From Acetobacterium fimetarium (GTDB lineage: Bacteria > Bacillota > Clostridia > Eubacteriales > Eubacteriaceae): a stretch of DNA of 64,000 nucleotides. The stretch covers positions 124,001 through 188,000 of the forward strand of contig NZ_WJBC01000003.1 in the NCBI RefSeq assembly GCF_014284475.1, written 5' to 3'. Below, piece after piece: positions 1 to 8,171 of this stretch. The notes under the pieces are model-generated. The model was given only the letters and a program-made list of their open reading frames with translations. It made no database searches and was not told where the DNA came from. Position numbers and translations under genes: made by a program. Each line of letters opens with the position of its first letter. Positions within the stretch are counted from its first letter, which is position 1.

Positions 1-335
1 TTTTATTTTCCTCCGAGATATTTTATATTTTCCCTATTGTTTCGTTCTTAGACTAGTCTATGTTATTTTGACAAATCTTACAACAGGAAATATTTGTATT
101 TTCGTCGACTTGTATATATATGTATCGACAGGGTTATCATACCATAATCATTCTAATTTTACAATAGAACTTTGTCTGATAAAAGACAATTTAATCTGAC
201 GATAATCGTCGTAAAAAGCCACTCTTTTGCATTATTTTGACTGTTTACCTAAAGGCGGTTATCATGAACAATTCAAACGCCGGCAACGATGATGCCCGGC
301 TCATGAAAAGGTTTATTTTTTGCCCGTCTTTAAAC
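1..335. other. Leader/promoter region of a gene beyond the left edge
   Basis: No gene is supported here. On the minus strand GGAGG at 10-14 is followed by nine A/T-rich bases up to the window edge, the right spacing for a start codon just outside the window, so a minus-strand gene probably begins immediately to the left. A perfect 10-bp palindrome AGACTAGTCT lies at 51-60 and an imperfect one (GTCGAC...GTATCGAC) around 112-137; both could be operator sites for that gene. Possible minus-strand promoter: TTGTAA, 17 bp, TAGACT overlapping the first palindrome. This is suggestive only. Confidence 0.35.
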
Positions 336-376
336 AAAAATGCCATATCCCCGAAAATTCGGGATATGGCATTTTT
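336..376 (-). terminator. Rho-independent terminator after hcp
   Basis: Near-perfect hairpin with arms AAAAATGCCATATCCC and GGGATATGGCATTTTT around a short loop, flanked by A and T runs so it can work in both directions. It lies 45 bp beyond the hcp stop codon and probably ends the ferredoxin-hcp transcript. Confidence 0.85.
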
Positions 377-420
377 AAAAACAACAGTTTTAGTGAGGTT
401 TTTTGATATTTATTACGATC

Positions 421-1980
421 TTACGATAAAAGTTTTGCCATGTCAGCTTCTGGTGTTGAGATCGGCCCGATGTTATAATTTTCAACCAGTACATTCAGCA
501 CATTTGGCGAAATGAACGCTGGCAGTGATGGTCCCAATAAGATGTTTTTGATGCCCAGTGACAACAGCGTGAGCAGAATACAAACTGCTTTTTGTTCATA
601 CCAGGAAAGTACCATGCTCAGTGGCAGCTCATTGACGCCGCATTTGAACGCATCCGCCAGAGCAACGGCTACCTGAATGGCTGAGTAGGCATCATTGCAT
701 TGGCCCATATCCATCAGTCGCGGCAAGCCGCCGATGGTACCAAGATCCAGATCGTTAAAGCGGAACTTGCCGCAGGCAAGAGTCAACACGATAGTATCCT
801 TGGGTGTTTTCTCAACAAATTCGGTGTAGTAATTACGGCCCGGTTTAGCGCCGTCACATCCGGCAACCAGGAAGAAATGTTTGATGTCTCCGGCTTTAAC
901 CGCTTCGATGACTTTATCGGCCACGCCCAGAACGGTTCCGTGTCCAAATCCGGTCAATAATTTTTTCCCGCCGTTGATTCCGGTCATTTCCTTGTCTTCT
1001 TTATAGCCGCCCAGAGCCAGTGCTTTTTCAATCACTGGTGTAAAGTCTTTTTCGTCACCAATGTGTACCATTGATGGATACTGAACAACATCCGTCGTGA
1101 AAACACGGTCAGCATAACTGTCTTTTACCGGCATAATGCAGTTGGTGGTATAAAGAATCGGAGCTGGCACATCGGCGAATTCTTTCTGCTGATTCTGCCA
1201 TGCCGTCCCGAAGTTTCCTTTGAGCTGCGGATATTTTTTAAGTCCTGGATAGGCGTGGGCTGGCAGCATTTCGCCATGAGTGTAGATATTGATACCTTTG
1301 CCTTTGGTCTGTTCCAGCAGCAGATGCAGATCCCGTAAATCATGCCCGGTAATGATGATAAATGGTCCTTTTTCAATGGTCAGTGGCACTTCTGTCGGAA
1401 CCGGTGTCCCATAGGTTTCGGTATTGGCTTTATCCAGCAGACCCATGCAGGCGAGATTGACTGTTCCAGTTTCCAGCACAAGCGGCAGCAGATCATTCAT
1501 TCCCGCATCAGCCGATCCGATGGCAACCAGTGCTTTATAAAAGAATGCATCGACAACCGGATCTCTGAATCCCAGAACTTCAGCATGATGAGCATAAGCA
1601 GCCACACCTTTAATGCCTAAAAGAATCAGGGTTTTTAATGAGCGGATATCTTCATTATCTTCCCATAGTTTGGCCATATCATAATTTTCTGCGCTTGGAT
1701 CCAATTCGGCCTTCTTTTTTTCAACACAGGCAATCATTTTGGTGAGGCTTTCATTATCAAAATTAACGTTGGTAACCGTTGTGAATAAGGCTTTCTTGAT
1801 ACAGACATCAGTGGCTTCGGTGGCTTTCGTTTTTTGTACGGCCCGAGCTAGACCAATGGTTGCTCCAACCAGTTTATCCTGCAGACCAGCAGTGGGTGCA
1901 GTTTTTCCGCAAACCCCTTTTACTTCACAGCCGGTTCCTTTGGCTGTTTGTTCACATTGAAAACAAAACATATCTTTCAT
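421..1980 (-). CDS. hcp: Hydroxylamine reductase / hybrid cluster protein
   Basis: 519-residue hybrid cluster protein, which reduces hydroxylamine and, as shown for the E. coli family member, nitric oxide in nitrosative-stress defence; cytoplasmic. The N-terminal Cys motif C6-x2-C9-x8-C18-x5-C24 would hold the [4Fe-4S] cluster. Hybrid-cluster ligands are recognisable further on: the THGEMLPAH stretch (His/Glu), TTNCIMP, VAGCDGAKPGR, LACGKFRFND, MGQCNDAY (Cys), and SWYEQKAV (Glu/Lys). The ATG at 1980 is chosen because GGAAGAGG lies just upstream; an open frame extends 15 codons further but with no ribosome site and no family similarity. It follows the ferredoxin gene at 2096 in the same direction with a 115-bp gap containing a small CCCGCT/AGCGGG hairpin. 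The divergent Crp-family gene is the likely controller. Confidence 0.95.
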   Translation of the reverse strand: MKDMFCFQCEQTAKGTGCEVKGVCGKTAPTAGLQDKLVGATIGLARAVQKTKATEATDVCIKKALFTTVTNVNFDNESLTKMIACVEKKKAELDPSAENYDMAKLWEDNEDIRSLKTLILLGIKGVAAYAHHAEVLGFRDPVVDAFFYKALVAIGSADAGMNDLLPLVLETGTVNLACMGLLDKANTETYGTPVPTEVPLTIEKGPFIIITGHDLRDLHLLLEQTKGKGINIYTHGEMLPAHAYPGLKKYPQLKGNFGTAWQNQQKEFADVPAPILYTTNCIMPVKDSYADRVFTTDVVQYPSMVHIGDEKDFTPVIEKALALGGYKEDKEMTGINGGKKLLTGFGHGTVLGVADKVIEAVKAGDIKHFFLVAGCDGAKPGRNYYTEFVEKTPKDTIVLTLACGKFRFNDLDLGTIGGLPRLMDMGQCNDAYSAIQVAVALADAFKCGVNELPLSMVLSWYEQKAVCILLTLLSLGIKNILLGPSLPAFISPNVLNVLVENYNIGPISTPEADMAKLLS

Positions 1981-2095
1981 CTTTTTACCTCTTCCTTTAT
2001 TATTTGGCCTTTTGCAAGGCCTCAACCCGCTAAAAGCGGGAAGTAATCTTTATCTTGTGTGTTCATACCCCAGTTTCAAGGAAATAATCACGCAG

Positions 2096-2887
2096 TTATG
2101 CGTTTTCTAAAACCTGTCCATCCGAGGTGACGGTCAATATCTGCCACGGAATCATTTTTCCGGCATTCTTCATCGCACTGGTGACGGCTACCACCAGGCC
2201 GCCGCAGCAGGGCACTTCCATGCGCACCACGGTAATGCTTTTGATGTCATTTAGTTTTATTATTTCTGTCAGTTTTTCGGCGTAGTCAACGGCGTCCAGT
2301 TTGGGACAGCCGATCAGGGTTACTCTGTTTTTGATAAAGCGGTTATGAAAATCGCCGTAGGCATAGGCTGTGCAGTCTGCCGCTACCAGCAGATGGGCAC
2401 CATTGAAGTAGGGGGCGTTTACTGGCACCAGCTTGATCTGAACCGGCCATTGGCTGAGCTGCGATGCCGGAGCCGCTCCGGCTGATGCATTGCTGCTTTC
2501 ACTTGCGCCGGCGTTTGCTTCCCGAACAATCGCTTGAGATGATGATCCCGGGCAACCGCAGGCCAAAGGTTCCAGGCCATCGTCCTCTTGGACGGGTTCT
2601 CTTTCAATTTTTTTAGCATGCGTTCCAGGACACCCGGTCGCAGCTTTCTTCTTTTTCATGTTTTCCTGAACGGCCGCTTCGTCATAGGCTGCTGCTTCCC
2701 GTTCCACAAAGGTAATGGCGCCGGTTGGACAAGTCGGCAGACAGTCGCCCAGTCCATCGCAATAGTCGTCTCTCAGCAGTGTCGCCACACCGTCAACGAT
2801 TCCAATTGCCCCTTCATGGCAGGCCTCAGCACACAGTCCACAGCCATTACATTTTTCTTTGTCTATTGAAATTACTCTGCGTATCAT
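2096..2887 (-). CDS. Dicluster ferredoxin-domain protein partnered with Hcp
   Basis: 263 residues. The N-terminus has a ferredoxin motif CNGCGLCAEAC (residues about 14-24) and a second, degenerate motif CDGLGDCLPTCP (about 43-54), in which the spacing CxxxxCxxxC replaces CxxCxxCxxxC. A middle section carries CPGTHAKK and CGCPGSSSQ, short Cys-rich motifs with Ala/Ser-rich linkers, and the C-terminal half is a compact domain with a CCGG motif near residue 225. Proteins of this layout commonly sit next to hcp in anaerobes and are presumed electron donors to it; that role is inference. GGAGG lies 7 bp before the ATG at 2887. Likely first gene of the hcp transcript, facing away from the Crp-family gene. 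Confidence 0.8.
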   Translation of the reverse strand: MIRRVISIDKEKCNGCGLCAEACHEGAIGIVDGVATLLRDDYCDGLGDCLPTCPTGAITFVEREAAAYDEAAVQENMKKKKAATGCPGTHAKKIEREPVQEDDGLEPLACGCPGSSSQAIVREANAGASESSNASAGAAPASQLSQWPVQIKLVPVNAPYFNGAHLLVAADCTAYAYGDFHNRFIKNRVTLIGCPKLDAVDYAEKLTEIIKLNDIKSITVVRMEVPCCGGLVVAVTSAMKNAGKMIPWQILTVTSDGQVLENA

Positions 2888-2982
2888 TTTTTTCCTCCGA
2901 TCGATTTCAGTTTTTGATATCTCAGGTTGCCGGTACTACGTTAACTTTGCCGACGTTCTTCGCTATCGTTTCGTGATATCTA

Positions 2983-3011
2983 TTGATTTCTTGAACCAAT
3001 CATAATATAAT
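2983..3011 (+). promoter_or_regulatory. Promoter of the Crp-family gene
   Basis: TTGATT at 2983-2988, 17-bp spacer, TATAAT at 3006-3011, giving a start near 3018 and a leader of about 45 nt before the ATG at 3064. Confidence 0.65.
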
Positions 3012-3026
3012 CTACCCATAATAACA

Positions 3027-3040
3027 GTTGCATATGCAAC
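3027..3040. promoter_or_regulatory. Perfect 14-bp palindrome, likely Crp-family operator
   Basis: GTTGCATATGCAAC is a perfect inverted repeat in the intergenic region shared by the Crp-family gene and the ferredoxin-hcp unit. It lies just downstream of the plus-strand start of transcription (a repressing position for crp) and about 37-41 bp upstream of a possible minus-strand start (-10 TATATT at 3004-3009), an activating position for a class II Crp/Fnr site. Binding by the adjacent regulator is inference. Confidence 0.6.
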
Positions 3041-3063
3041 GTAAAAGGAAATAAATTAAAAAA

Positions 3064-3720
3064 ATGAATAATAATGTTGAAATTTTGAGAAAAGTTAAGC
3101 TCTTTGACGCCATCGATGACAAACTCGAAGACATGCTGCAGTGTCTGGGGAGCGAAGAAAAAAAATATGACCGCGGCGAAATCATCTTGATGACCGGACA
3201 GCCCGTTACTTCGGTCGGGGTTGTGTTGTCCGGTGAAGTGCAGATCATTCAGGAAGACTATTACGGCAACCGTTCGATTCTGACCGAGTTGAAGCCCGGC
3301 CACATTTTCGGAGAAGCTTTCGCCAGTGCCGGAATCAAGGAAAGTCCGGTCACGATTCTGGCTAAATCCAACTGCCGCATCATGTTTCTCGCCATTGAAC
3401 GGATCATCAGCACCTGTCCCAACAGCTGCATTTTTCACAGTCAGCTCATGGAAAACCTGTTGAAAATTCTGGCCCGCAAAAACATCCTGCTCAGCAGCAA
3501 GAATCAATTGCTCTCACAGCGGACAATCCGGGATAAGGTGCTTTCCTACCTGGGCCTGCAGGCCGAAAAAAAAGGGAGTCTCGAATTTGAGATTCCCTTC
3601 AGCCGCAATGAACTGGCTGATTTTCTGTGTGTTGACCGGAGCGCTCTGTCCCGGGTTCTTTCGCAGCTGAAGAAAGACGGGACCATTGAATACCAGAACC
3701 AGCATTTCCGGCTTTTATAA
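3064..3720 (+). CDS. Crp/Fnr-family transcriptional regulator
   Basis: 218 residues. Residues about 15-125 form a cyclic-nucleotide-binding-type beta-barrel (GEIILMTGQPVTSVGVVLSGEV), followed by a dimerisation helix and a winged helix-turn-helix at about 165-215 (NELADFLCVDRSALSRVL). No FNR-type N-terminal Cys cluster is visible, so oxygen sensing through an Fe-S cluster is unlikely; haem or ligand sensing cannot be judged from sequence. Divergent from the ferredoxin-hcp genes, the usual arrangement for HcpR-like regulators of nitrosative stress, so control of hcp is the obvious inference. Its last 150 bp are duplicated as a broken relic at 10705-10850. Confidence 0.88.
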   Translation: MNNNVEILRKVKLFDAIDDKLEDMLQCLGSEEKKYDRGEIILMTGQPVTSVGVVLSGEVQIIQEDYYGNRSILTELKPGHIFGEAFASAGIKESPVTILAKSNCRIMFLAIERIISTCPNSCIFHSQLMENLLKILARKNILLSSKNQLLSQRTIRDKVLSYLGLQAEKKGSLEFEIPFSRNELADFLCVDRSALSRVLSQLKKDGTIEYQNQHFRLL

Positions 3721-3744
3721 CCGGCATTCCCTAAGTCCAGGATG

Positions 3745-3792
3745 AAAAAAAGCGTACCGATAGCTACATTCGCTATCGATACGCTTTTTTTT
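3745..3792. terminator. Bidirectional terminator
   Basis: AAAAAAAGCGTA...TACGCTTTTTTTT hairpin with inner arms CGATAGC/GCTATCG, between convergent genes (Crp-family at 3720 and the C_GCAxxG_C_C gene ending at 3872). Suitable for both strands. Confidence 0.85.
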
Positions 3793-3871
3793 ATCTTGCT
3801 GATATAACGCCTACGGTTTCAACGGCAAGCTCAGATTTTTCACTCAGCGACGGGATTGCTGCTTCTTCACT

Positions 3872-4339
3872 TCACTCATTTTCTTCCGGCAGCGATTTGC
3901 CGCTGATCAATTCATCCAGTATTTCAGCGGCATCACCAACCAATTGCTCGCAGGGCCGCGTCTGATAGTATTCATTTGTTCTTTCCTGCGGCACGGGGCT
4001 GTCTGTTCCCGGTAACCCTAACAGCTCGCGGCAGATATAGGAACCGTTATTCTCTTTAAATCGGCATGCCAGCATCTGGATCAGCTGATAATGTTCGGCT
4101 TTGGCAGTATCATCCTGTGGACTGGTATAGCCATATTTTATTCCGGCAATCATAAACATTGCCGACACCGCCCCGCACACTTCACGCAGTCTGCCCATTC
4201 CACCGCCAAAAGAAGATGAAATCTTCAGCGCCGTGTCCATATCCATTTTGGTTTCATCACCGAAAGCCGCAAAGACCGATTGGGAACAATTATAGCCTTT
4301 TCTAAACAACTCTCTGGCCAGATCTGAATGTTTGCTCAA
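3872..4339 (-). CDS. C_GCAxxG_C_C family protein
   Basis: 155 residues matching the C_GCAxxG_C_C family (named for its conserved Cys pattern): NCSQSVF near the N-terminus, then GGGMGRLREVCGAVSAM (about residues 45-61) and a later CRELLG Cys. The family is thought to be redox or metal related because of the conserved Cys residues, but no biochemical function is established. Last gene of the long minus-strand run beginning with the DUF134 regulator; 82 bp after the Mrp-NifX fusion gene. It ends at the bidirectional terminator, so it is probably co-transcribed with the cofactor-handling genes upstream. Confidence 0.8.
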   Translation of the reverse strand: MSKHSDLARELFRKGYNCSQSVFAAFGDETKMDMDTALKISSSFGGGMGRLREVCGAVSAMFMIAGIKYGYTSPQDDTAKAEHYQLIQMLACRFKENNGSYICRELLGLPGTDSPVPQERTNEYYQTRPCEQLVGDAAEILDELISGKSLPEENE

Positions 4340-4421
4340 ACTTCATTTCTCCTGTCATCAACTTTCTTGATTCAAAAGCATTTTCGGAATAATCCGCGAT
4401 CCGGTTACAATACCCGACTGC

Positions 4422-5621
4422 TTAATGTTCACCGCATTCATCACTGTGCTGATGTTCATGGCAAACAGAACCGGTGGATTGAAGCATTCCTTTTAAATAA
4501 CTATTTGCTGAATCTTCAGCCTTGCCAGTGGCTCCGACAATCACTTCAATATTTTTTTCATTGAAAATATCGACTGCTCCGCCACCCATGCCACCGGAAA
4601 TAATGACATTGACACCCATATCATTTAAATAGTTAGGCAGAAAACCTGGTTTATGTCCGGGATTGGCAACCACTTCTCTTTTTACAATTTGATTATCAAC
4701 CGTATCATAAATCATAAAACTTTCACAATGGCCAAAATGACCTGTTACCATACCATTATCGCTTGCAACTGCAATTTTCATTTTCTTTTCTCCATTCGTT
4801 TCTAAATTATCGGCTATCTTATCAAGCCATGTTCCATCAAACAATTCAATCATGCCTTTATCGCAGGCACCTGCCAAACTTGACTCAATTGGCATTTTAG
4901 CAATCAAATCAATCCCATGCATTTTTGCTACTTCTTCAATATGGCTGTCACCAAACAGCTGATGCTTTTTGCCGCAATCCGGGCATTCAAAATACGACAT
5001 ATTTTCAATCAGACCGATGACTGGAATATTCATCGCTGCTGCCATATTGACCGCTTTTGATACAATCATTGAAACCAGTTCCTGGGGCGAAGTTACAATG
5101 ATAATGCCATCTACCGGCAGTGATTGGAATACCGTTAAAGGCACATCCCCTGTTCCTGGCGGCATATCCACAAACATATAGTCCACATCACCCCAAATGA
5201 CATCTGTCCAAAATTGTTTAACGGTGTTGGCAATGATCGGACCGCGCCAGATCACCGGATCGGTTTCATTTTTCAGCAGCAGATTGATCGACATGACGTC
5301 GATCCCTGTTTTGCTTGGTGAAGGAAATAATCCCAATTCAGATGGAATCGCCTTTGAATGGATTCCAAAAGCTTTGGGAATCGAAGGTCCCGTGATGTCA
5401 GCATCCAGGATGGCCACTTTGTAGCCTCTCCGATTCATGGTTACTGCCATCAAAGATGTCACCAGGGATTTGCCTACCCCGCCTTTTCCACTGACCACAC
5501 CGATTACTTTTTTAATGTTACTCAAATCATGAGGCTTTTCAGAGAAATCCACGGGATTCTCTTTTCTTTCATCACAATCATCATCACATGTGCCACACGT
5601 TTGGCTGCACGTTTCACTCAT
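4422..5621 (-). CDS. Mrp/NBP35-type ATPase fused to a NifX-like domain
   Basis: 399 residues. Residues 1-25 carry a Cys-rich head (CSQTCGTCDDDC); about 33-275 form an Mrp/ApbC P-loop ATPase with the deviant Walker A GKGGVGKS, the DMPPGTGD motif and a CPDC pair that in Mrp/NBP35 proteins bridges an Fe-S cluster. From about 280 a second domain begins (MKIAVASDNG...GHFGHCESF), a dinitrogenase iron-molybdenum cofactor (NifX/NifB C-terminal) fold, ending in a His/Cys-rich tail (CHEHQHSDECGEH). Mrp proteins carry and transfer Fe-S clusters; NifX-type domains bind metal cofactors. The fusion suggests one polypeptide that loads and holds a metallocofactor; the target is unknown. The Met at about residue 280 is itself preceded by GGAGAAAAG, so internal initiation giving a separate NifX protein is possible. 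Confidence 0.88.
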   Translation of the reverse strand: MSETCSQTCGTCDDDCDERKENPVDFSEKPHDLSNIKKVIGVVSGKGGVGKSLVTSLMAVTMNRRGYKVAILDADITGPSIPKAFGIHSKAIPSELGLFPSPSKTGIDVMSINLLLKNETDPVIWRGPIIANTVKQFWTDVIWGDVDYMFVDMPPGTGDVPLTVFQSLPVDGIIIVTSPQELVSMIVSKAVNMAAAMNIPVIGLIENMSYFECPDCGKKHQLFGDSHIEEVAKMHGIDLIAKMPIESSLAGACDKGMIELFDGTWLDKIADNLETNGEKKMKIAVASDNGMVTGHFGHCESFMIYDTVDNQIVKREVVANPGHKPGFLPNYLNDMGVNVIISGGMGGGAVDIFNEKNIEVIVGATGKAEDSANSYLKGMLQSTGSVCHEHQHSDECGEH

Positions 5622-5734
5622 ACACTATTCTCCTCTTTTTTAGATTTTATCTTAAGTTTGTCTAATATCGATAAACTTTATAAGCAGATTAACCACATTC
5701 GGCATTTACCCGAATATTTTCCTGCAAGATGCTA

Positions 5735-6610
5735 TTACTGACTTTTATCAAGTAACACCCTGACGGTGTTGTTGAAAACTTTTCGGACTGCAAAACCGGC
5801 ATCACAAACAATGTCAACGATCGTTTTGCCATCGTTAATGGCCTTAATGGCATTTTCATCGTAAGGAATACTTCCGGTATAAGGTAAATTCATTTGTTCG
5901 CAGTACGCTTTGATCTTTTGCGTGTTCTCCAGATTGGTATCGTATTTATTGACACACACCGCTATTCTGGTATGAAAGGTTTGAGCTGTTTTAATGATCC
6001 GCTCCATATCGCTGATTCCCGATACCGATGGTTCTGCAACAATTAGAACCATATCCACCCCGCTTAATGAAGCGATGACCGGACAGCCGATTCCAGGCGA
6101 TCCATCAATAATGGCAATGTCCGCGTGAACATCGACCGATTTCATTTGCTTTTTAACCTCGGTGACAAGCAGCCCCGTTGTTCCACTTCCCATTTTTAAC
6201 TGCGCCGTAGAAAATACGGACTCATCATTTGCATAGAGCATCAGCTCGCCGGCAAGATGCGGCTTTAAAGAGATGGCCCGAACCGGACACACTACCATGC
6301 AAACCCCACAGCCTTCACAGGCAAACGGATCAACGTGATACCTGCCATCATCCACCAATACGGCATCAAATCGGCAATGCTCTCGGCAGCGGTCACACTT
6401 CGCACACAAATCCGGATTTATTTCTGCCTTGGGCATGCCATAAAAATCTGTGCATTGGGGCTGATTAATCTGCTCCAGAACAAGGTGCAGGTTGGGTGCA
6501 TCAACATCACAGTCCGCATAAGCTCTGGCATGTTCGGTTTTGATAAAGGCACTGGCAACCGTTGTTTTTCCCGTTCCGCCTTTACCGCTAAGAATGAGTA
6601 ACTGTTTCAT
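5735..6610 (-). CDS. MinD-superfamily P-loop ATPase with inserted ferredoxin domain (copy 2)
   Basis: 291 residues. Walker A GKGGTGKTTVA at the extreme N-terminus, then a 2x[4Fe-4S] ferredoxin insert at about 64-110 (CAKCDRCREHC and CEGCGVCMVVC), then the rest of the MinD/ParA-type ATPase fold (IIDGSPGIGCP, SVSGISDMERI). This family occurs as tandem pairs in anaerobes beside NifX-like and Mrp proteins, with a presumed role in Fe-S cofactor assembly. The gene overlaps the upstream copy by 23 bp (start inside the end of 6588-7451), so the two are translationally coupled and probably form a heterodimer; that last point is inference. Confidence 0.9.
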   Translation of the reverse strand: MKQLLILSGKGGTGKTTVASAFIKTEHARAYADCDVDAPNLHLVLEQINQPQCTDFYGMPKAEINPDLCAKCDRCREHCRFDAVLVDDGRYHVDPFACEGCGVCMVVCPVRAISLKPHLAGELMLYANDESVFSTAQLKMGSGTTGLLVTEVKKQMKSVDVHADIAIIDGSPGIGCPVIASLSGVDMVLIVAEPSVSGISDMERIIKTAQTFHTRIAVCVNKYDTNLENTQKIKAYCEQMNLPYTGSIPYDENAIKAINDGKTIVDIVCDAGFAVRKVFNNTVRVLLDKSQ

Positions 6611-7451
6611 GCGGTACCTCCTCGATCACGGTTTGAAGCAAAGATGTGAACATCAACTTGTATTTTTCACTTTTTCTTGACGCAATTTCAGCATTTGAGT
6701 TGAGTTTTCCCAATTCACTTTCAAAATAAATTTTACTGAGTACTTTTATCGCCTGCTCATTGCAATATTTTTCGATCAGGTTTTCATTTTCATCATCAAA
6801 GCACTTGTTGATGACAACCCCATGGGGTTTATTAAAGATTTTCACCAACTCATAAACCATTTTAAAATTATGCAACCCGAATATTGTCGGTTCAGCAACC
6901 AGAATACAGTAATCTGCATCGCGAATGCTCTCCATCGCTATACAGGCACTCCCCGGCGGACAGTCGATAAATACCGGATTCGATTCATCATTGATATCCT
7001 TTAGTAGTTGTTTAATAATCGGAACGCCTGATTCTTCCCCGGTGTTGAGAATGCCGGAAATCACTTTAACCTGATCGGATACCCCTTTTTGTATTTCGCC
7101 AATCGCTTTATCCTTTTCTGTCAGGGCATTGGTCGGACAAAGCAGGATACATCCGCCGCAGGCGTGGCAGACTTCTTCAAATACAATCAATTTGTCGAGA
7201 ACTGCAGCCAGGGCATTGAACTTGCAAAAATCAACACATTTTCGACAACCAATACAAAGATCCTCATCGACAAGCGGAATTTTGATTGAAACCTTTTCTT
7301 TTTTTAATTCTGTCGGTTTGAAAAACAGATGCCCATTCGGTTCTTCAACATCGCAATCAACATAGACGGAATGCTTTGAAACTGAAGCCAGATTTACTGA
7401 AACCAATGTCTTTCCGGTTCCACCTTTCCCGCTGAGTACTGCTATTTTCAC
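6588..7451 (-). CDS. MinD-superfamily P-loop ATPase with inserted ferredoxin domain (copy 1)
   Basis: 287 residues, same architecture as its neighbour: Walker A GKGGTGKTLVS at residues 8-18, ferredoxin insert CIGCRKCVDFC and CHACGGCILLC at about 66-105, then FIDCPPGSACIA and the switch-region helices. The pair resembles the two-ATPase modules of hydrogenase and nitrogenase maturation systems only in fold. Overlaps the gene before it (7448) by 4 bp and the gene after it by 23 bp, so stoichiometric expression is likely. Confidence 0.9.
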   Translation of the reverse strand: MKIAVLSGKGGTGKTLVSVNLASVSKHSVYVDCDVEEPNGHLFFKPTELKKEKVSIKIPLVDEDLCIGCRKCVDFCKFNALAAVLDKLIVFEEVCHACGGCILLCPTNALTEKDKAIGEIQKGVSDQVKVISGILNTGEESGVPIIKQLLKDINDESNPVFIDCPPGSACIAMESIRDADYCILVAEPTIFGLHNFKMVYELVKIFNKPHGVVINKCFDDENENLIEKYCNEQAIKVLSKIYFESELGKLNSNAEIASRKSEKYKLMFTSLLQTVIEEVPHETVTHS

Positions 7452-7750
7452 TTTTTATTAAACCTGCTTTCTATCGCTGCCAGCGATTCTTCAACTGATG
7501 TGACATCACCAAACACGCCCAGACAGGTCATATGCTGCGGACACATTCCGGTTATTTCACTGACTACAACCTCTGACGTTTTTTCAGCGATATCACTGGC
7601 TACCAGTATGCTCATGACGTCTCCCTGACACAATCCAACCGCCGTAAATTCATTTTGAAGAATACGTTCAGCAATTTGCTTGTCATATACTTTTCGTGAA
7701 ATAATTTCCAGCGTTCCCTGGGACACCCCATTGATTAATTCTGTTTTCAT
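7448..7750 (-). CDS. Small protein resembling a circularly permuted BMC (EutS/PduU-like) domain
   Basis: 100 residues. From residue 35 on it reads like a bacterial microcompartment fold: FTAVGLCQGDVMSILVASD, then IAEKTSEVVVSEI, then the typical closing strand-helix LGVFGDVTSVEESLAAI. The leading section (QGTLEIISRKVYDKQIA) resembles the N-terminal strand of EutS/PduU-type permuted BMC proteins. No other microcompartment shell gene or encapsulated enzyme is present nearby; instead the gene sits between a NifX-like gene (2-bp gap) and a MinD ATPase (4-bp overlap). A stand-alone hexamer acting as a chaperone or regulator is conceivable but unproven. Cys48 and Cys72 are present. Assignment is from pattern recognition and should be checked structurally. 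Confidence 0.6.
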   Translation of the reverse strand: MKTELINGVSQGTLEIISRKVYDKQIAERILQNEFTAVGLCQGDVMSILVASDIAEKTSEVVVSEITGMCPQHMTCLGVFGDVTSVEESLAAIESRFNKK

Positions 7751-7752
7751 AC

Positions 7753-8115
7753 TTAATTACCGCCATGAAATCCGGCATGGAAATGATCCAAGGCATCCAG
7801 CTTTTCATCATTAAAATTGTCGATGTTATTCTGAATTGACCCGATCACGCTTTTATAAATTTTCACTTTTGCAGCTTTAAAAACATCCGCGGCATTTTCC
7901 CCGCAACGCGGCGTGATTAAAGCCTCAGCGGTGCTGTCCAGCACAATTTGAGCGGCTTTTATGCCAGCTCCGCCGGAAGCCATCGCCGCCTTATTCTCAA
8001 CAAATTCACCAGTCTGCGTTTCTGTATCATGGATGTAGAAATAGGGGGCCCGTCCAAACGACATGCAAACTTCACTTTCCAGGGTATTTTCATCTGCTGG
8101 TATTGCAATTTTCAT
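7753..8115 (-). CDS. NifX/NifB-family dinitrogenase iron-molybdenum cofactor-like protein
   Basis: 120 residues covering one complete NifX-type domain: MKIAIPADEN strand at the start, SFGRAPYFYIHD, then ASGGAGIKAAQIV and ITPRCGENAADVF. It ends in a His-containing tail (DHFHAGFHGG). In nitrogen fixers such domains hold FeMo-cofactor precursors; stand-alone versions in anaerobes without nitrogenase are of unknown function but usually accompany MinD/Mrp ATPases, as here. GGAGG precedes the ATG (AATACGGAGGAAGAATTT). Part of the DUF134-led operon. Confidence 0.85.
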   Translation of the reverse strand: MKIAIPADENTLESEVCMSFGRAPYFYIHDTETQTGEFVENKAAMASGGAGIKAAQIVLDSTAEALITPRCGENAADVFKAAKVKIYKSVIGSIQNNIDNFNDEKLDALDHFHAGFHGGN

Positions 8116-8171
8116 AAATTCTTCCTCCGTATTATCATTTTTTTAACTATTTTAAATCAGCCTGGTCCTTG

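Noticed and set aside
2025-2041. CCCGCT-AAA-AGCGGG hairpin between the ferredoxin gene and hcp as a terminator
   Set aside because: Short stem without T-run; more likely a processing or attenuation hairpin within one transcript.
2980-3507. Minus-strand ORF of 175 residues inside the Crp-family gene
   Set aside because: It is antisense to a clear Crp-family gene with its own promoter, and the translation shows no recognisable domain.
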